Assembly (NCBI GenBank): GCA_016721825.1
Contig: JADKHI010000004.1
Coordinates: 186,001-250,000 of the forward strand
DNA from: Flavobacteriales bacterium
GTDB taxonomy: Bacteria > Bacteroidota > Bacteroidia > Flavobacteriales_F > PHOS-HE28
Direction: 5' to 3'
Length of the DNA stretch: 64,000 nucleotides
Positions 45,301 to 56,102 of this stretch are shown piece after piece (position 1 is the stretch's first letter; every line of letters starts with the position of its first letter). The position numbers and the translations under genes are program-made. The notes beneath the pieces were generated by a model, which worked only from the letters and a program-made list of their open reading frames with translations, did not search any database and was not told where the DNA came from.

Positions 45301-47806
45301 TGCAACCCCAAGGACTATCAGCTGAAGTGCATCGAACAGGTGCGCCGCTACTTGGAAGCGTTGAGCGCCAAGAAGGTGAGCTATGACAAGGTGCGCGCGA
45401 TAGACCCGAGCATGGCAGGCGACTTCGCGCAAGCGATCTGGACGGACGTTACAGGCCGCATGAACTACGCGCCGAAGAAGAACGGCCTCGGCGAACCGCT
45501 GCCGAACTTCTGCCTGAAGGTGCCCACCGGTGGCGGCAAGACCTTCCTGGCCTGCCACACCATTGACCAGATCAACCAGCACTACCTGAAGCGCAAGACC
45601 GGTTTCGTGCTTTGGATCGTGCCCACCACACAGATCTATCGGCAAACACTGTTGAGCCTGAAGGACCGCGCGCACAGCTACCGCCAAGTGCTGGACCTAA
45701 GCAGTGGCGGCCGCACGCAGATCCTGGAGAAGGGCGACCACTTCACCCCGCAGGACGTGCAAGAGAAGTTGTGCGTAATGCTGCTGATGCTGCCAAGCGC
45801 CAACCGGGTGCTGAAGGAAACCCTGAAGATCTTCCAGGACGCAGGCGGCTTTGAGGCCTTCTTCCCGAACGAGGATGACCTGAAGGCGAACGAGGAATTG
45901 CTGAAGCGCTTCCCCAACCTCGATGCCTTCGGCAAGCCGGGGCAGGCGTTCGGCAGGCAGGTGAAGACCAGTCTCGGCAACACCCTGCGCGTGCTGCAAC
46001 CCATCGTGATATTGGACGAAGGGCAGAAGGCTTACAGCGAAGGCGCGCAGAACACCATCAATGGTTTCAATCCGTGCATGGTGGTGGAATTGAGCGCCAC
46101 GCCGCCCCCGGCAGCGAACAAGTTGGTGGAGATCACCGGCATGGAGCTGAACCGGGAGCAGATGATCAAGCTGGATATCCACGTGACGAATAAGACCAGT
46201 GCGAACTGGAAGGACACGTTGATGAGCAGCGTGCGCAAGCAACAGGAACTGGAAGGCCACGCCCGCGACTACGAAGCGAACAGCGGGGTCTACATCCGCC
46301 CCATTGTGTTGGTGCAGGTGGAACGCACCGGCAAGGACCAACGCGGCAGTGGTTTCATCCACGCCGAGGATGCCAAGGAATACCTCATGCAGGAATGCGG
46401 CATCCCACTGGCACAGGTGGCCATCAAGAGCAGTGAGAAGGACGACATTGAAGGCATGGACCTCTATGCCCGCGATGTTGAAGTGCGCTATATCATCACC
46501 AAGCAAGCCTTGCAGGAAGGTTGGGACTGCTCCTTCGCGTACATCCTCACCATCCTCACCAACCCGAGCAGCAAGAACGCGTTGACGCAGTTGGTAGGCC
46601 GCATCCTGCGCCAACCTAACGCGCGAAAGACCAAGGTGAAGGCCTTGGACGAATGCTACGTGTACTGCTTCCAACAGAACGCAGGCGGCTTGATGAACGC
46701 CATCCGCGCCGGGCTGCAAGGCGAAGGCTTGGGTGACATCGCTGGTCGCGTGGCCGAGAACACCGACGACAAGGTGAACGACCCCCAGGAAGAATATGGC
46801 TACCGCAAGCAATTCAAGAAGTTCGAAGGGACCATCTATCTGCCACACTTCATCATACAGGAAGGCGGCACCTGGCGCGAGTTGCGCTACGAAATGGACC
46901 TCGCCAGCCGCATCGACTGGAGCACGGCGGACGTGAGCGCCATCGCGCAATTGCAGTTGGAGGCGCTCGAAAGCAAAGACGAGCACACGGCCTTCAAGCT
47001 GAGCAGCGACCCAGCGCAGATGGTGGAGAAGCAGAAGAGCGAACTCCTCGAAGGCGGCGGCCTCGCCGTGGACCTGCTCTTCATTACGCGCCACATCCTG
47101 GACGTGGTGCCGAATCCTTGGGTAGCCTACAAGGTGGCCCGCGAAGCCATCGACGGCCTGCGCAAGAACAACAGCGAAGCACTCATTGCCGCCAACCTCG
47201 TCTACATCGTAGAGGAACTGGTGAAGGTGCTACAGGACCAGAAGGACACACAGGCCGAGAAGGTCTTCAAACAACTGATCGCTGAGAAGAAGGTCTGCTT
47301 CTTCCTCCAGAAGGGCACGGGCTTCGAGATCCCGAAGAGCATCCGCGTCACCAAGAGCAACGTGCTCTTCAACAGCAACAAAGGCGAAGCACTCCAGAAG
47401 AGCCTTTTCGAGAAGGTGGATAAGGACGACATGAACGCGCTGGAGGAAAGCGTGGCCCTATGCCTGGATGAACAGGACAAGCTCCTGTGGTGGTACCGCA
47501 ACATCGTGCACGCCGGGTACTTCGTGCAGGGCTGGCAGAAGAACAAGATCTACCCGACTTCATCGCCGCGAAGAAGGACGCGAAGGACCCATGGACTACA
47601 GCAACGTGACCGTGCTGGAAACGAAAGGCCTGCACCTGAAGAACGAGGACACCAAGTACAAGCAGAGCATCTTCGAGATCTGCAACACCTTCGGCAAGCA
47701 GACCCCTTGGGGCGAACTGGAACTGGAGTTCAGCCAGAAGGAGGTCGCCTTCCAAGTGGTCTTCGAGGACGAGTGGAAGCAGCGGGTGCTGGAGGAGTTC
47801 AGGTAG
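45300..47806 (+). CDS. Type III restriction enzyme Res subunit (SF2 helicase-nuclease), frameshifted at both ends
   Basis: The main open frame runs from about 45306 to 47838. It has Walker A VPTGGGKTFLA near residue 75, a DExx-type motif VILDEGQKAYSE near 238, and the helicase motif VI-like QLVGRILRQPNARKTK. The proper start is the ATG at 45300, but one surplus base at 45303 is needed to explain MNPKDYQLKCIEQVRRYLEA. Near 47555 and 47590 two missing bases shift out the C terminus, which continues as DFIAAKKDAKDP then MDYSNVTVLETKGLHLKNED and ends at 47806; ETKG belongs to the PD-(D/E)xK nuclease. If real, the changes remove the nuclease. Confidence 0.85.
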
Positions 47807-47834
47807 GGCTCAATCATTCAAACCACCACCGCTC

Positions 47835-48092
47835 ATGACCAAGCAAGAAGCGTATGACCACGTAAAGGCGAGGATCGTCGTGTGCTTTGGTATAGAGGAT
47901 CGAGTATTCGGAGGGCATTCAAAGGATAAGGACCGGGCGAAGGAACTCAAGAAGCATATCGCGCAGAACGGTCTTGAACCCCGGCGCGTCCGAACCATCA
48001 TTGAGCAATACTTGTACGAACAAGACGTGCAGTCGGCACACCTCAGTGCGCAAGTGAAGAAAGCCATGGATTACTTCTTCCCCTCTAAGTAA
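47835..48092 (+). CDS. Small basic helical protein of unknown function
   Basis: The 85-residue product (MTKQEAYDHVKARIVVCFGI start) is charged and helical, with no signal or membrane part. It starts 29 bases after res on the same strand and could belong to the R-M operon. Family not recognised. Confidence 0.55.
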   Translation: MTKQEAYDHVKARIVVCFGIEDRVFGGHSKDKDRAKELKKHIAQNGLEPRRVRTIIEQYLYEQDVQSAHLSAQVKKAMDYFFPSK

Positions 48093-48131
48093 GACGCGGG
48101 AAAAGAGGAAAAGGACCCTGTGCCGATGCCA

Positions 48132-48940
48132 TCAATAGACCGGCGTGCGGTCCAATGACGAGCTGAACACCCGAGGGGACAAGCCCACTTGACGAATCAC
48201 ATCCCGGATCTCCTCCGCGTGTTCGGCACTCGTTCCCGGGGCAAGGATGACGGCATGGACGAGCTCGTGCAGGTCGACGGGAATAAACAGCCCCGAATCC
48301 AGCTCCTGCTTACCCCAGAAGGACGCGTGGTCCCAGTCGTTGAGCCTGTACGTCAGCCGCAATTCCTGTTCATCTGGGTACTCAATGCTCTTGGTGATGA
48401 TCGGCACGATGAAGTTGTAGGACGGTATGGTGTAGTGTTTTCCATCCATCCAGTTCTGCTTGTCAAAATCAATGTAGCCGACCCGGGCGAAGTTCATGTC
48501 ACCTTCAAAGTGCTTTAGCGCCCGCTGCAATCCTCCGACCGTGCTTCGAACTGCAATGGACCGATCCTCTTTGCCAGCATACCGATCCCACATGGACTTG
48601 GATTCATACTCGCGCAGATGCCAGCAGCTCACCACGGTCATTTGGGGGTAGACGACCTCATGGTGTTCCTGGGTCCCCGTTCGTTGGCCATCATCCGCTC
48701 GAATTGTGGAGTGCCGATAGCGGGATTGGCGAAGCGGTGTATTGCCTCTCGACGACGAAATTCGACCTCGGATCTCGGAACGGATCCTTCGAGCGGTTCG
48801 TTCTGACGAAGGGTGGCAACTTTTGGGAAGAAGAGCGCTCTCCGGGTGAGCAGGTCACTGAATTTCTTGAAGTCCAAGTAGCGCCAAACCTTCGTTGTCA
48901 GGTCTGGAGGAATAGTGTTTGGAAGGGGGGTTAATGGCAT
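48132..48940 (-). pseudogene. DUF2971-family protein, split by one frameshift
   Basis: The N-terminal piece (48638-48940) carries KVWRYLDFKKFSDLLTRRAL and FFPKVATLRQNEPLEGSVPR, the opening of DUF2971 proteins. The C-terminal piece (48132-48641) has MTVVSCWHLREYESKSMWDR and SIAVRSTVGGLQRALK. The true join, with HEVVYPQ before MTVVSC, needs one base change near 48655. DUF2971 proteins are often found in phage-defence regions, with no proven activity. The segment 48941-49410 after it shows no convincing gene. Confidence 0.8.
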
Positions 48941-49410
48941 GGCAGCTAATGAAGACGAACAAAGTTACCGACCGGTACTGGGTTGTCTACACGGGCTTTC
49001 GGGCCTTGCAGGAGCTGGTGTAGGAAGCGTTGAGCGCGGGAGGACATCCCTTCGCAGCGGGCGATTGGACACCCCGGCCGGGATAGTGGCGGCCGCATAT
49101 GCGAGGGGGCGCGTGCGGCACACCAACCAGGACCACTTGTAGCTGTTTCTTGGTGCAGGCAGTGGGCACATCCTCTTTGAACAGCGGGTAGGCGAAGGCC
49201 CCTTATATCTGGTGCGGCCAGCCATTCGGGCTTGAGGTGACTTGGCGGGTACTTGGTGGTGGAGGGAAGGCCTTCGTTTAGCTGGCTCGGTACTTCGCAG
49301 TGAATCGATGAGGCTACTTTAGACATTGTGGCTGACGGGCGTTACCAGCTGTTTTGAATCTGCTAGTTTGGCCTACCCGCCCCGCTTTCTTTCACGCAGC
49401 TATTGCTGGC

Positions 49411-52400
49411 ATGGACAAACCGATGACCGAACGCGAGTACATTGAGAGGCTCTATCAGACAAAGGCAGCCTTTGGCAATGAGGATATGGCGGAGGATCTC
49501 GCTCAGGCGTTAGAATCGCTGTCCAGCGACATCTTCACCGAATACATCCGCTTCCTTTTTGAGCTGATCCAGAATGCGGATGATTCCGCTGCAGATGAAG
49601 TGTTGGTCAACCTGCAGCCAGGCCACATCGTGGTTGCGCATAATGGCAAAGGATTCGATGAGCAGGACGTAAAGGCGCTTTGTAGCGTGGGCCGGGGTAC
49701 AAAACGAGCCGACCAGACCAAGACGGGCTACAAGGGCATCGGTTTCAAGTCGGTCTTCGGCAAATCGAAGCACGTTGCCGTTTTCTCACAGGGGTTCGGG
49801 TTCAAGTTCACCAACGAGTACCGACATCCTGTATACCCTGACGCGCGCATGCCCTGGCAGATCATCCCGGTTTGGGCTGAACGCAAGGATTATCCCGCTG
49901 ATGTCTTTACTCTGCCCTCATCGGTCGACTGGAATGTGGTCACGGTGATCGCGATGAACAGCACTGACCAGCTACAGCAGGACCTGATGGAGTTGATCGG
50001 CAATGGCGAGGTCCTGCTGTTCCTGCGGCACCTGAAGACCATCCGGGTGAAAGGGCCGAAGGAGATGACCATCGCACGTACGGTGAAGCCCGGTCCTTCT
50101 GCATATAAGGAGGTGACCATCCGGAAGAACGACAGGGTGATCAGCGAGTGGACCACGCACACGTTCGAGCACATCCCGATCGATGAGGAGGTGCGCAGGG
50201 TATTGGCCCAGGATGATAAGACCCCGAAGAAGCTGCAAGAGGCCACAGAGGCCGAGATCTCCTTTGCAGCCAAGGTGAGCAAAGGGAAGATAACCCGGCT
50301 TACGGCTGAGGAGAGCTTGATCTATACATACCTACCAACCAAGGTCAAGAACTTCCGGTTCCCCTTCCTTTTGAACAGCAGCTTCCTCACCAACGCAGGC
50401 CGTGAGGAACTCCATGACGACCGGAAGTGGAATGAATGGCTCATGGAGCAGGCTGGCGAGAAGGTTCTTGACTGGATGGCTCTATTGGCGCAGTCCGGAT
50501 CCTACTCGGACCAGATTTTGATGCTGCTTCCTTCAGATAGCCATCTGGGAGGGAGGCTGGGGGGGGACTTCTACAAAGCCCTTCAGCAGCATGCCAAGGT
50601 CACTCCCTTCGTGCCAAGCCGGAGCGGTAAACTCATGAAGGCGAGCGAAGCCCTGGTTGACCTAACAGGGCTTTCGGAGACTGAGTTCATCGCGGCGCAA
50701 GTGGTCGTTGAGTACTTCAATGAAACCATGGGCAAAGGATTGGGTGCTGATCCTTTCATCCGCTCCAGCTTGGTCCGACCAGAGGCTTTGAAAGCGTTGG
50801 ATGCCAATTTCTTGGAGATCGAGGACCTGCTGTCCTTCTTCACCCACGAAGTATTCAAGAAGCACCATGAGCCGGAGCAGAACCATGGGTTGATCAACTA
50901 CTTCTATGAACAGTATGGCTCGCAACGAGGAACCGAGGATGCGGAGAAACTTAAACACATCCCGTTCATCTACGCCAAGGGCAAAACACTACGCCCACCC
51001 AAACAGATCTGTTTCCCCTCAAAGGCCGACCCATCCGACTTGGAGAAGGAGGTGAAGGTTATTCACTCAAAGGTTTATGACAAACTCAAGGAGACGCCCC
51101 AAGTCTTGAAGTGGCTTGAGTCGCTCGGTGTGACTGATGTTTCGGAACTGAGTTGGCTTGAGAACGAGGTCTTGCCGAAGTTGTATACCCTGAACTACAA
51201 AGACGACTACCTGGCGTTGACCGATAGTCTCTGTAAGCTGCACCAGAACAGGCAGCTCGACGAGCAACACTACGGTGCCCTGGTCGAGTTCCGATTGCTC
51301 TGCAAGGACGGCAATTTCCGTGCGGCACGAGAATGCTACTTGGCTGATGATTACCAGCCGGAGCTTCCATTGGAACAGGCGCTGCCAAACCTGGCATACG
51401 TCGATGGGTCCTACTTCAAGAAGCTGGGCTTCGCTAAAGTTGAAGTGAAGGCCTTCTTCTTAGCGATAGGCGTTTGTGAGAACATTGTTCTAAAAGCGCA
51501 TAGTACTGATCTTTACTGGATGAGCGCGGGCAGCCATCGGTATCAGGCCTTTGTGCATAGTACATACGATGACAGGTCCTCAAACTGGAGTTGGCATTCA
51601 GGCGGCTTATCCGAATCTCACGCGTTCAGGCATTTCAGGGAATTCTCCCTGATGGAAAAATGTGTCTCATCAATCGACTTCTCGAAGCGGTTCTTCGTAA
51701 GCATTTTAGACCGATATGGCGAGGAAGCGACACGGATGGAGGTAGAGAAGGATGTTATCCTATTGCATGGTTGGAGGAGGGACTGCCAACAGCGTGTACG
51801 TAGTTACGTAAAGTGGTTCTTCGAGAATGAGAAGTGCTACCCGGGAATGGACAGGAAGCTCCATTACGGTAAGGATGTCTACGTCAACACACAGGAGAAC
51901 CGTGAGATTGGGTTTGGCGTGCTGCCTGTCTTCGATTGCGAGGTGTTGGTCAAGGATGACTGGCGCAAGCTATTTGGCTTTAGGGAGCGCATCGAGATGG
52001 AAGATCATCTGCGTGTGCTCGAGTTCTTGGCATCAGAGGCCAAGGAGGAAGCAGATGGACACCGTGAGAGGAAATCCGATCGAAAACGCATCGGCCTCAT
52101 CTACGCCAAATTGGCCTCTGAGATCGAGGGCTATTCAGAGACGAAACGGGAGACGTTGCGTGCTTGGGCAAAGGAGAACGTGTTGCTCGCCTCGGACGGT
52201 GAGTTCGCATTGCCATCGGAGCTGAAGTGGGTAATGGAGGCAGGCCGTAAGGTGCCCAAAGGCCGTATCCGAACCCTGCTGGTCCCAGAGGAGTGTCGCA
52301 CGGATGAGGGATTTGAACAACTGCTACGCGAACTGGGAGTGGAGATCATCGACACTTTCAATGTGAAGGCTGCGGATGAACGAGAGGATACGGTCTTGAT

Positions 52401-53361
52401 GGAGCGGCTCAAGCCCTTGGTGCCCTTCCTCGCCTTGGTCGTATCCGTTCGTCAATCTGAGGACCTGATAGAAGCGCTGGAGCGGATCGAGACGCGAAGG
52501 AAGAAGCTAAGGCTGCTCCAATGTTCCGACCTCTCACTGGTCTTCAAGACCAATGGTGAAGAATTGCCGGGTGAGCCGATGCAATGCCACCGCGAAGGGA
52601 ACACCATACGGTACAAGGGAAGCTGGTTCGGCAAGTCCACGCTGTACGAACTGGTACCCGAGTTGGCCAAGGCATTGGATGTTCCCAAGCTCCATATGGA
52701 CTTGATGCGACTACTACAGTCAGACCTTGATGAGATCGGCGCCTTCATGGATGAGCTTGGCGCTGATGTGTCCGATCTACCAGCTGATGTGCGTGAGGCA
52801 GCACTCATGGGCTTGATGACCGATGATGAGGACGAGGAGAATATCCCCACATCGTCAAAGAACCATTTGGCGCAGGCGGCGAAGAACGAGGCCAATCGGG
52901 AAGCTCGTGAGCTTGTGCTAAAGAGGTTAGTGAAGCTGGGCTATGATACCTCCAAGGCCGATGCGACTCATTCAGTGGTGAATGGTGTCTTCAAGGATGG
53001 CAAGGAGTATCCCTTGGTGATCAAGAGCTACAGGAACACGAGCTCCAAGTTCAACATCCGACCCAATGAGTGGGCACAACTGAGCAGGGATAGTGCCAGA
53101 ATATGGGTACACCGGGGAGGAGGCAGATTGGCCGAGTTGAGTTTGGAGGAACTGTTGGCAGCTAACCAGTCTTTCCATGTTCAGTTCGAAACAGATACGT
53201 TCGGGAAGGAGGGGTTACTCAAGTTCGCATTAGCCTTCCAATACGTGCGCAACGTCCATTTCCAACTCGATGCACCTGACTTCAGCATGGCAGCCGCCTT
53301 GGACGAATATGGGGACCATAAACGGACGGAGACGAAGTTGGAGAAGGGGGGACGACAATGA
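49411..53361 (+). CDS. Sacsin-like GHKL ATPase, very large, with DUF3883-like C terminus
   Basis: Starting at the ATG at 49411 (MDKPMTEREYIERLY) gives 1,316 residues. The N terminus is a sacsin/Hsp90-type ATPase: N-box FLFELIQNADDSAADE (about 48-63), G1 AHNGKGFDEQDV (about 76-87) and G2 TGYKGIGFKSVFGKSK (about 105-120). The middle 900 residues are unassigned. The C-terminal about 130 residues (YPLVIKSYRNTSSKFNIRPN, EWAQLSRDSARIWVHRGGG) resemble DUF3883, a PD-(D/E)xK-like fold, but the acidic residue before the Lys is Ile, so it may not cut. The frame is intact. The helicase gene begins 15 bases later. The pair is a plausible anti-phage unit; its function is inferred only. Confidence 0.82.
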   Translation: MDKPMTEREYIERLYQTKAAFGNEDMAEDLAQALESLSSDIFTEYIRFLFELIQNADDSAADEVLVNLQPGHIVVAHNGKGFDEQDVKALCSVGRGTKRADQTKTGYKGIGFKSVFGKSKHVAVFSQGFGFKFTNEYRHPVYPDARMPWQIIPVWAERKDYPADVFTLPSSVDWNVVTVIAMNSTDQLQQDLMELIGNGEVLLFLRHLKTIRVKGPKEMTIARTVKPGPSAYKEVTIRKNDRVISEWTTHTFEHIPIDEEVRRVLAQDDKTPKKLQEATEAEISFAAKVSKGKITRLTAEESLIYTYLPTKVKNFRFPFLLNSSFLTNAGREELHDDRKWNEWLMEQAGEKVLDWMALLAQSGSYSDQILMLLPSDSHLGGRLGGDFYKALQQHAKVTPFVPSRSGKLMKASEALVDLTGLSETEFIAAQVVVEYFNETMGKGLGADPFIRSSLVRPEALKALDANFLEIEDLLSFFTHEVFKKHHEPEQNHGLINYFYEQYGSQRGTEDAEKLKHIPFIYAKGKTLRPPKQICFPSKADPSDLEKEVKVIHSKVYDKLKETPQVLKWLESLGVTDVSELSWLENEVLPKLYTLNYKDDYLALTDSLCKLHQNRQLDEQHYGALVEFRLLCKDGNFRAARECYLADDYQPELPLEQALPNLAYVDGSYFKKLGFAKVEVKAFFLAIGVCENIVLKAHSTDLYWMSAGSHRYQAFVHSTYDDRSSNWSWHSGGLSESHAFRHFREFSLMEKCVSSIDFSKRFFVSILDRYGEEATRMEVEKDVILLHGWRRDCQQRVRSYVKWFFENEKCYPGMDRKLHYGKDVYVNTQENREIGFGVLPVFDCEVLVKDDWRKLFGFRERIEMEDHLRVLEFLASEAKEEADGHRERKSDRKRIGLIYAKLASEIEGYSETKRETLRAWAKENVLLASDGEFALPSELKWVMEAGRKVPKGRIRTLLVPEECRTDEGFEQLLRELGVEIIDTFNVKAADEREDTVLMERLKPLVPFLALVVSVRQSEDLIEALERIETRRKKLRLLQCSDLSLVFKTNGEELPGEPMQCHREGNTIRYKGSWFGKSTLYELVPELAKALDVPKLHMDLMRLLQSDLDEIGAFMDELGADVSDLPADVREAALMGLMTDDEDEENIPTSSKNHLAQAAKNEANREARELVLKRLVKLGYDTSKADATHSVVNGVFKDGKEYPLVIKSYRNTSSKFNIRPNEWAQLSRDSARIWVHRGGGRLAELSLEELLAANQSFHVQFETDTFGKEGLLKFALAFQYVRNVHFQLDAPDFSMAAALDEYGDHKRTETKLEKGGRQ

Positions 53362-53376
53362 CAAACTGCTGCACTG

Positions 53377-55178
53377 ATGGTCCATACCCGTAAGCAGCAT
53401 TGGCAATTCTTGGAGGAGGAGCTGCGCGCCCAGACAGAGACCTACAAGCAGAAGCTTGACACCAAAGCCGTTTCACTGCTTCGCGATCGTGAGGAGTTGT
53501 TCGTGGCTCAGTTCATCGCCTTGAAGGATGGAGAACTGATCTTGAAGTTCTCCAATACGCGTGGTCTTCCCAGGCAAGGCGAGTACCTCTATGGCTTCAC
53601 CGTGCCCATTGAACTGCGTGATCATCGGGCGTGGGGCGACAGGACCTATGGAGATCTGATCAAGGCCAAGCTGAACTACTCCGAGCTGGTCAGTATCTGG
53701 CAGGCACCTGCTGATGACACAGCCTTCAGCATCGCCGGCTTCAGAGGTGTGGAGTTGGCCTTCGCCCAGCACCTGGAGGGCGGCGAAGGGGTCATATTGC
53801 TCCTTGGGCCGAACAAACCGCCGTTCGAGTATCTGGTGAACCTGCAGACCGTGGTTCAGAACGAGGGCAACGAGCGGCTGGTGCCTGTTCTGGATGACGA
53901 CTATCGTGAAGCTGACTGGACCCCTTCTCTGATAGACGCCAAGAAGAGCATTCCGGATTTCATCCTGGCACAACTCGCGTTGGAGGATACCATCATCATC
54001 CAAGGGCCGCCGGGAACCGGCAAGACCCATGTTATAGCTGAGCTTTGCCAGCGCTTGTGCGCGGAGGGAAAGTCGGTGCTCGTTACCGCGCTTACGAACC
54101 GGGCCTTGATCGAGGTGGCCGAGAAGCCTGCTCTTGCCACGATGATGACCGAACAACGGATCTTCAAGACGAAAATCTCTGTGGATGAACGCAGGCTACT
54201 CAAGAACCTGCAACCTGCTGTCGATGTCAGTCCACAACCGGGCAATCTGATCCTGTCAACATTTCATGTGTCCAGCGGGACCGCTGTTCAAGTGGCGGGC
54301 GAACCGCCGTTCGACTATGTGATCGTGGATGAAGCTAGTCAGGCCTTGTTGGCGATGCTGGGTGCATCGAAGCTTCTGGGCAGGAAGAACATCTGGATCG
54401 GTGATGTGAGGCAGCTCCCTCCAGTGATAACCATGAACGCGGATGTTGTCGAGCGACGTGGCACAGTTACTCTTGTCGATGGTCTTCGAACGCTTTCCGC
54501 TTGCGGATCTATTCCGACCTTCCAGCTGACCGAGACACACCGCTTCGCAGAGAGGTCAGCGCATTATACCGGTCTGTTCTACAATGATACCCTTAAGTCC
54601 AGAGTAGCCAAGGCAGGTCGTTCGAGCTATCCCGAAATGCCCATTGAGACGGCAAGTATTTCAATCCTGCAGGCGGGCCTACTCTATTGAAGGCTGAGCT
54701 TGCCATGGGCGACCGCAGGCCCAAGAACTCGGTTCTCCTCGCGGTGGGCTTGGTGAGCCAATTGATTGCTTTGGAGGAGGCTTTACACATCGCGGTATTG
54801 GCACCGTTCGTAGAAACCGCCAAAGCACTTCAACGCGGAGTATTCCAAACTCTTGGCTACCGAAGGAACGTGTTGGTGGAAACGGTATCCAGGGTACAGG
54901 GACTGACCACCGACGTTACCATCTACGTAGTGCCCAACACGTTCTACAGCTGGTCGCTAGAACGCCGGTTGTTCAACGTTGCTACAAGCCGTGCGCGACG
55001 GAATACGATCATCATTACAGATAAGGAAATTCTGAATGGTCCACAGATGGACGCTCAGGTGCGGAGGTATATGAGCCAGCTCGACAAGGAGTTCTCATTC
55101 GTGGTGGAAAGTCCGGTATTGAGGGGTGATAGGCTCTTAGGTGACTCATCATCAGGAGCTACTCAGCGAATTGACTAA
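53377..55178 (+). CDS. Upf1-like superfamily 1 helicase (COG1112 type), one frameshift
   Basis: The first frame (53377-54690) has Walker A IIQGPPGTGKTHVIAEL (about 206-222), Walker B VIVDEASQALLAML (about 315-328), GDVRQLPPV and TETHRFAERS, i.e. SF1 motifs I-IV. At about 54668 one base is missing; the reading then continues as PTLLKAELAMGDRRPKNSVL to the C-terminal RecA domain with ETVSRVQGLTTDVTIYVVPN and NVATSRARRNTIIITD (motifs V and VI). Full length would be about 600 residues. The family unwinds RNA or DNA, and relatives occur in defence systems such as Mokosh. It is the second gene after the GHKL ATPase. Confidence 0.83.
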
Positions 55179-55228
55179 AACACTGGTTGGCGCTGTTCAC
55201 TGGATCGAGACGGAACATGGGGTGGAAG

Positions 55229-55954
55229 TCACCGTAACCGGAATACACGACCATGATGGCCTTCCGCCGCTTCGATGAACTTTGCCTTAAACGGCACGAG
55301 TCGCTTATCAACAACCTCTTCAGCAACGGCTCGTGCGTATCCGAACCGTCCCAGGGCCAATAGGACAGCCGCACTCTTCAACCGCCCCTGGTCGTCATCC
55401 GCATCGATCAGCGGGAGTAACGCTTCCAAGTTCATGCGGTGGTCATCTTCCTGCAGAGGTGCAGTGCTGGCACTCGGTTCATTCCGGAAACTGTCGTTGT
55501 AGGCCCACCAGATCTTGGTTCGCAAGTACTCTTCGCTTCCCGGGGAAGAACCTATTGTGATCTCAGCAAGTGCGTCCACCAAGCCATCTGCATCAAGGTG
55601 TTCCAATTTCGGCAGGTCGGCCAACGGCGATGGTCTGTAACTACTCCGTTTCTCCTTTCGCGTTCCGAACCACCACTTCCGTTTCACCACCACTTCCTGC
55701 TCTTCAAAGACCGGCCCGGGAACAACCCGAAGCTCTTGAGCATCCGCCAACCAATAGATGCGGCGGCAACCGGGACAACGGGTTACCTGCACCATTTCCG
55801 GCAACATGGGCGCATGCATATAGCCATCTGACCACAACTGTGAACCGAAGGTATTCCCACTGAGAAGGTTGGACTTGCGTGCTTTGGCATTGCAGTGAGG
55901 GCATTGGTGGATGGTATCCGGGGCTGGTAACATGGCGGTCCGTCTGTGCAGCAA
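55229..55954 (-). CDS. Zinc-ribbon protein of unknown function
   Basis: The 241-residue product has two CxxC pairs, QCPHCNAK (about 17-24) and RCPGCRRIYW (about 59-68), forming an N-terminal ribbon. A Trp/Lys/Arg-rich linker and a helical C-terminal half follow (VLLALGRFGYARAVAEEVVD). An ATG at 55933 is an alternative start. It converges on the helicase gene with 50 bases between stops and may be part of the same accessory block. No family recognised. Confidence 0.65.
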   Translation of the reverse strand: MLHRRTAMLPAPDTIHQCPHCNAKARKSNLLSGNTFGSQLWSDGYMHAPMLPEMVQVTRCPGCRRIYWLADAQELRVVPGPVFEEQEVVVKRKWWFGTRKEKRSSYRPSPLADLPKLEHLDADGLVDALAEITIGSSPGSEEYLRTKIWWAYNDSFRNEPSASTAPLQEDDHRMNLEALLPLIDADDDQGRLKSAAVLLALGRFGYARAVAEEVVDKRLVPFKAKFIEAAEGHHGRVFRLR

Positions 55955-56102
55955 ATCTCGGGATCAGGACGGATCATCGGCCCTGCGGACCACGGAGGGT
56001 TTCCGGTGGCATGGCGTTTTGCAGAAGCTGGTGAAGGAGGCACTCGGTAGCAATTCCGAAGTGCCGTTCGAGTAGCTGTGGTTAGGAGGCGGGCGCGGTT
56101 GG

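Noticed and set aside
45697..47094. Minus-strand open frame of 465 codons
   Set aside because: Shadow of the res gene, whose helicase motifs are clear on the plus strand.
48946..49326. Minus-strand open frame of 126 codons between DUF2971 and the GHKL ATPase
   Set aside because: Composition is Pro/Arg/Cys-rich as in shadows, with no RBS, and alternative frames are equally open; I cannot support a gene.
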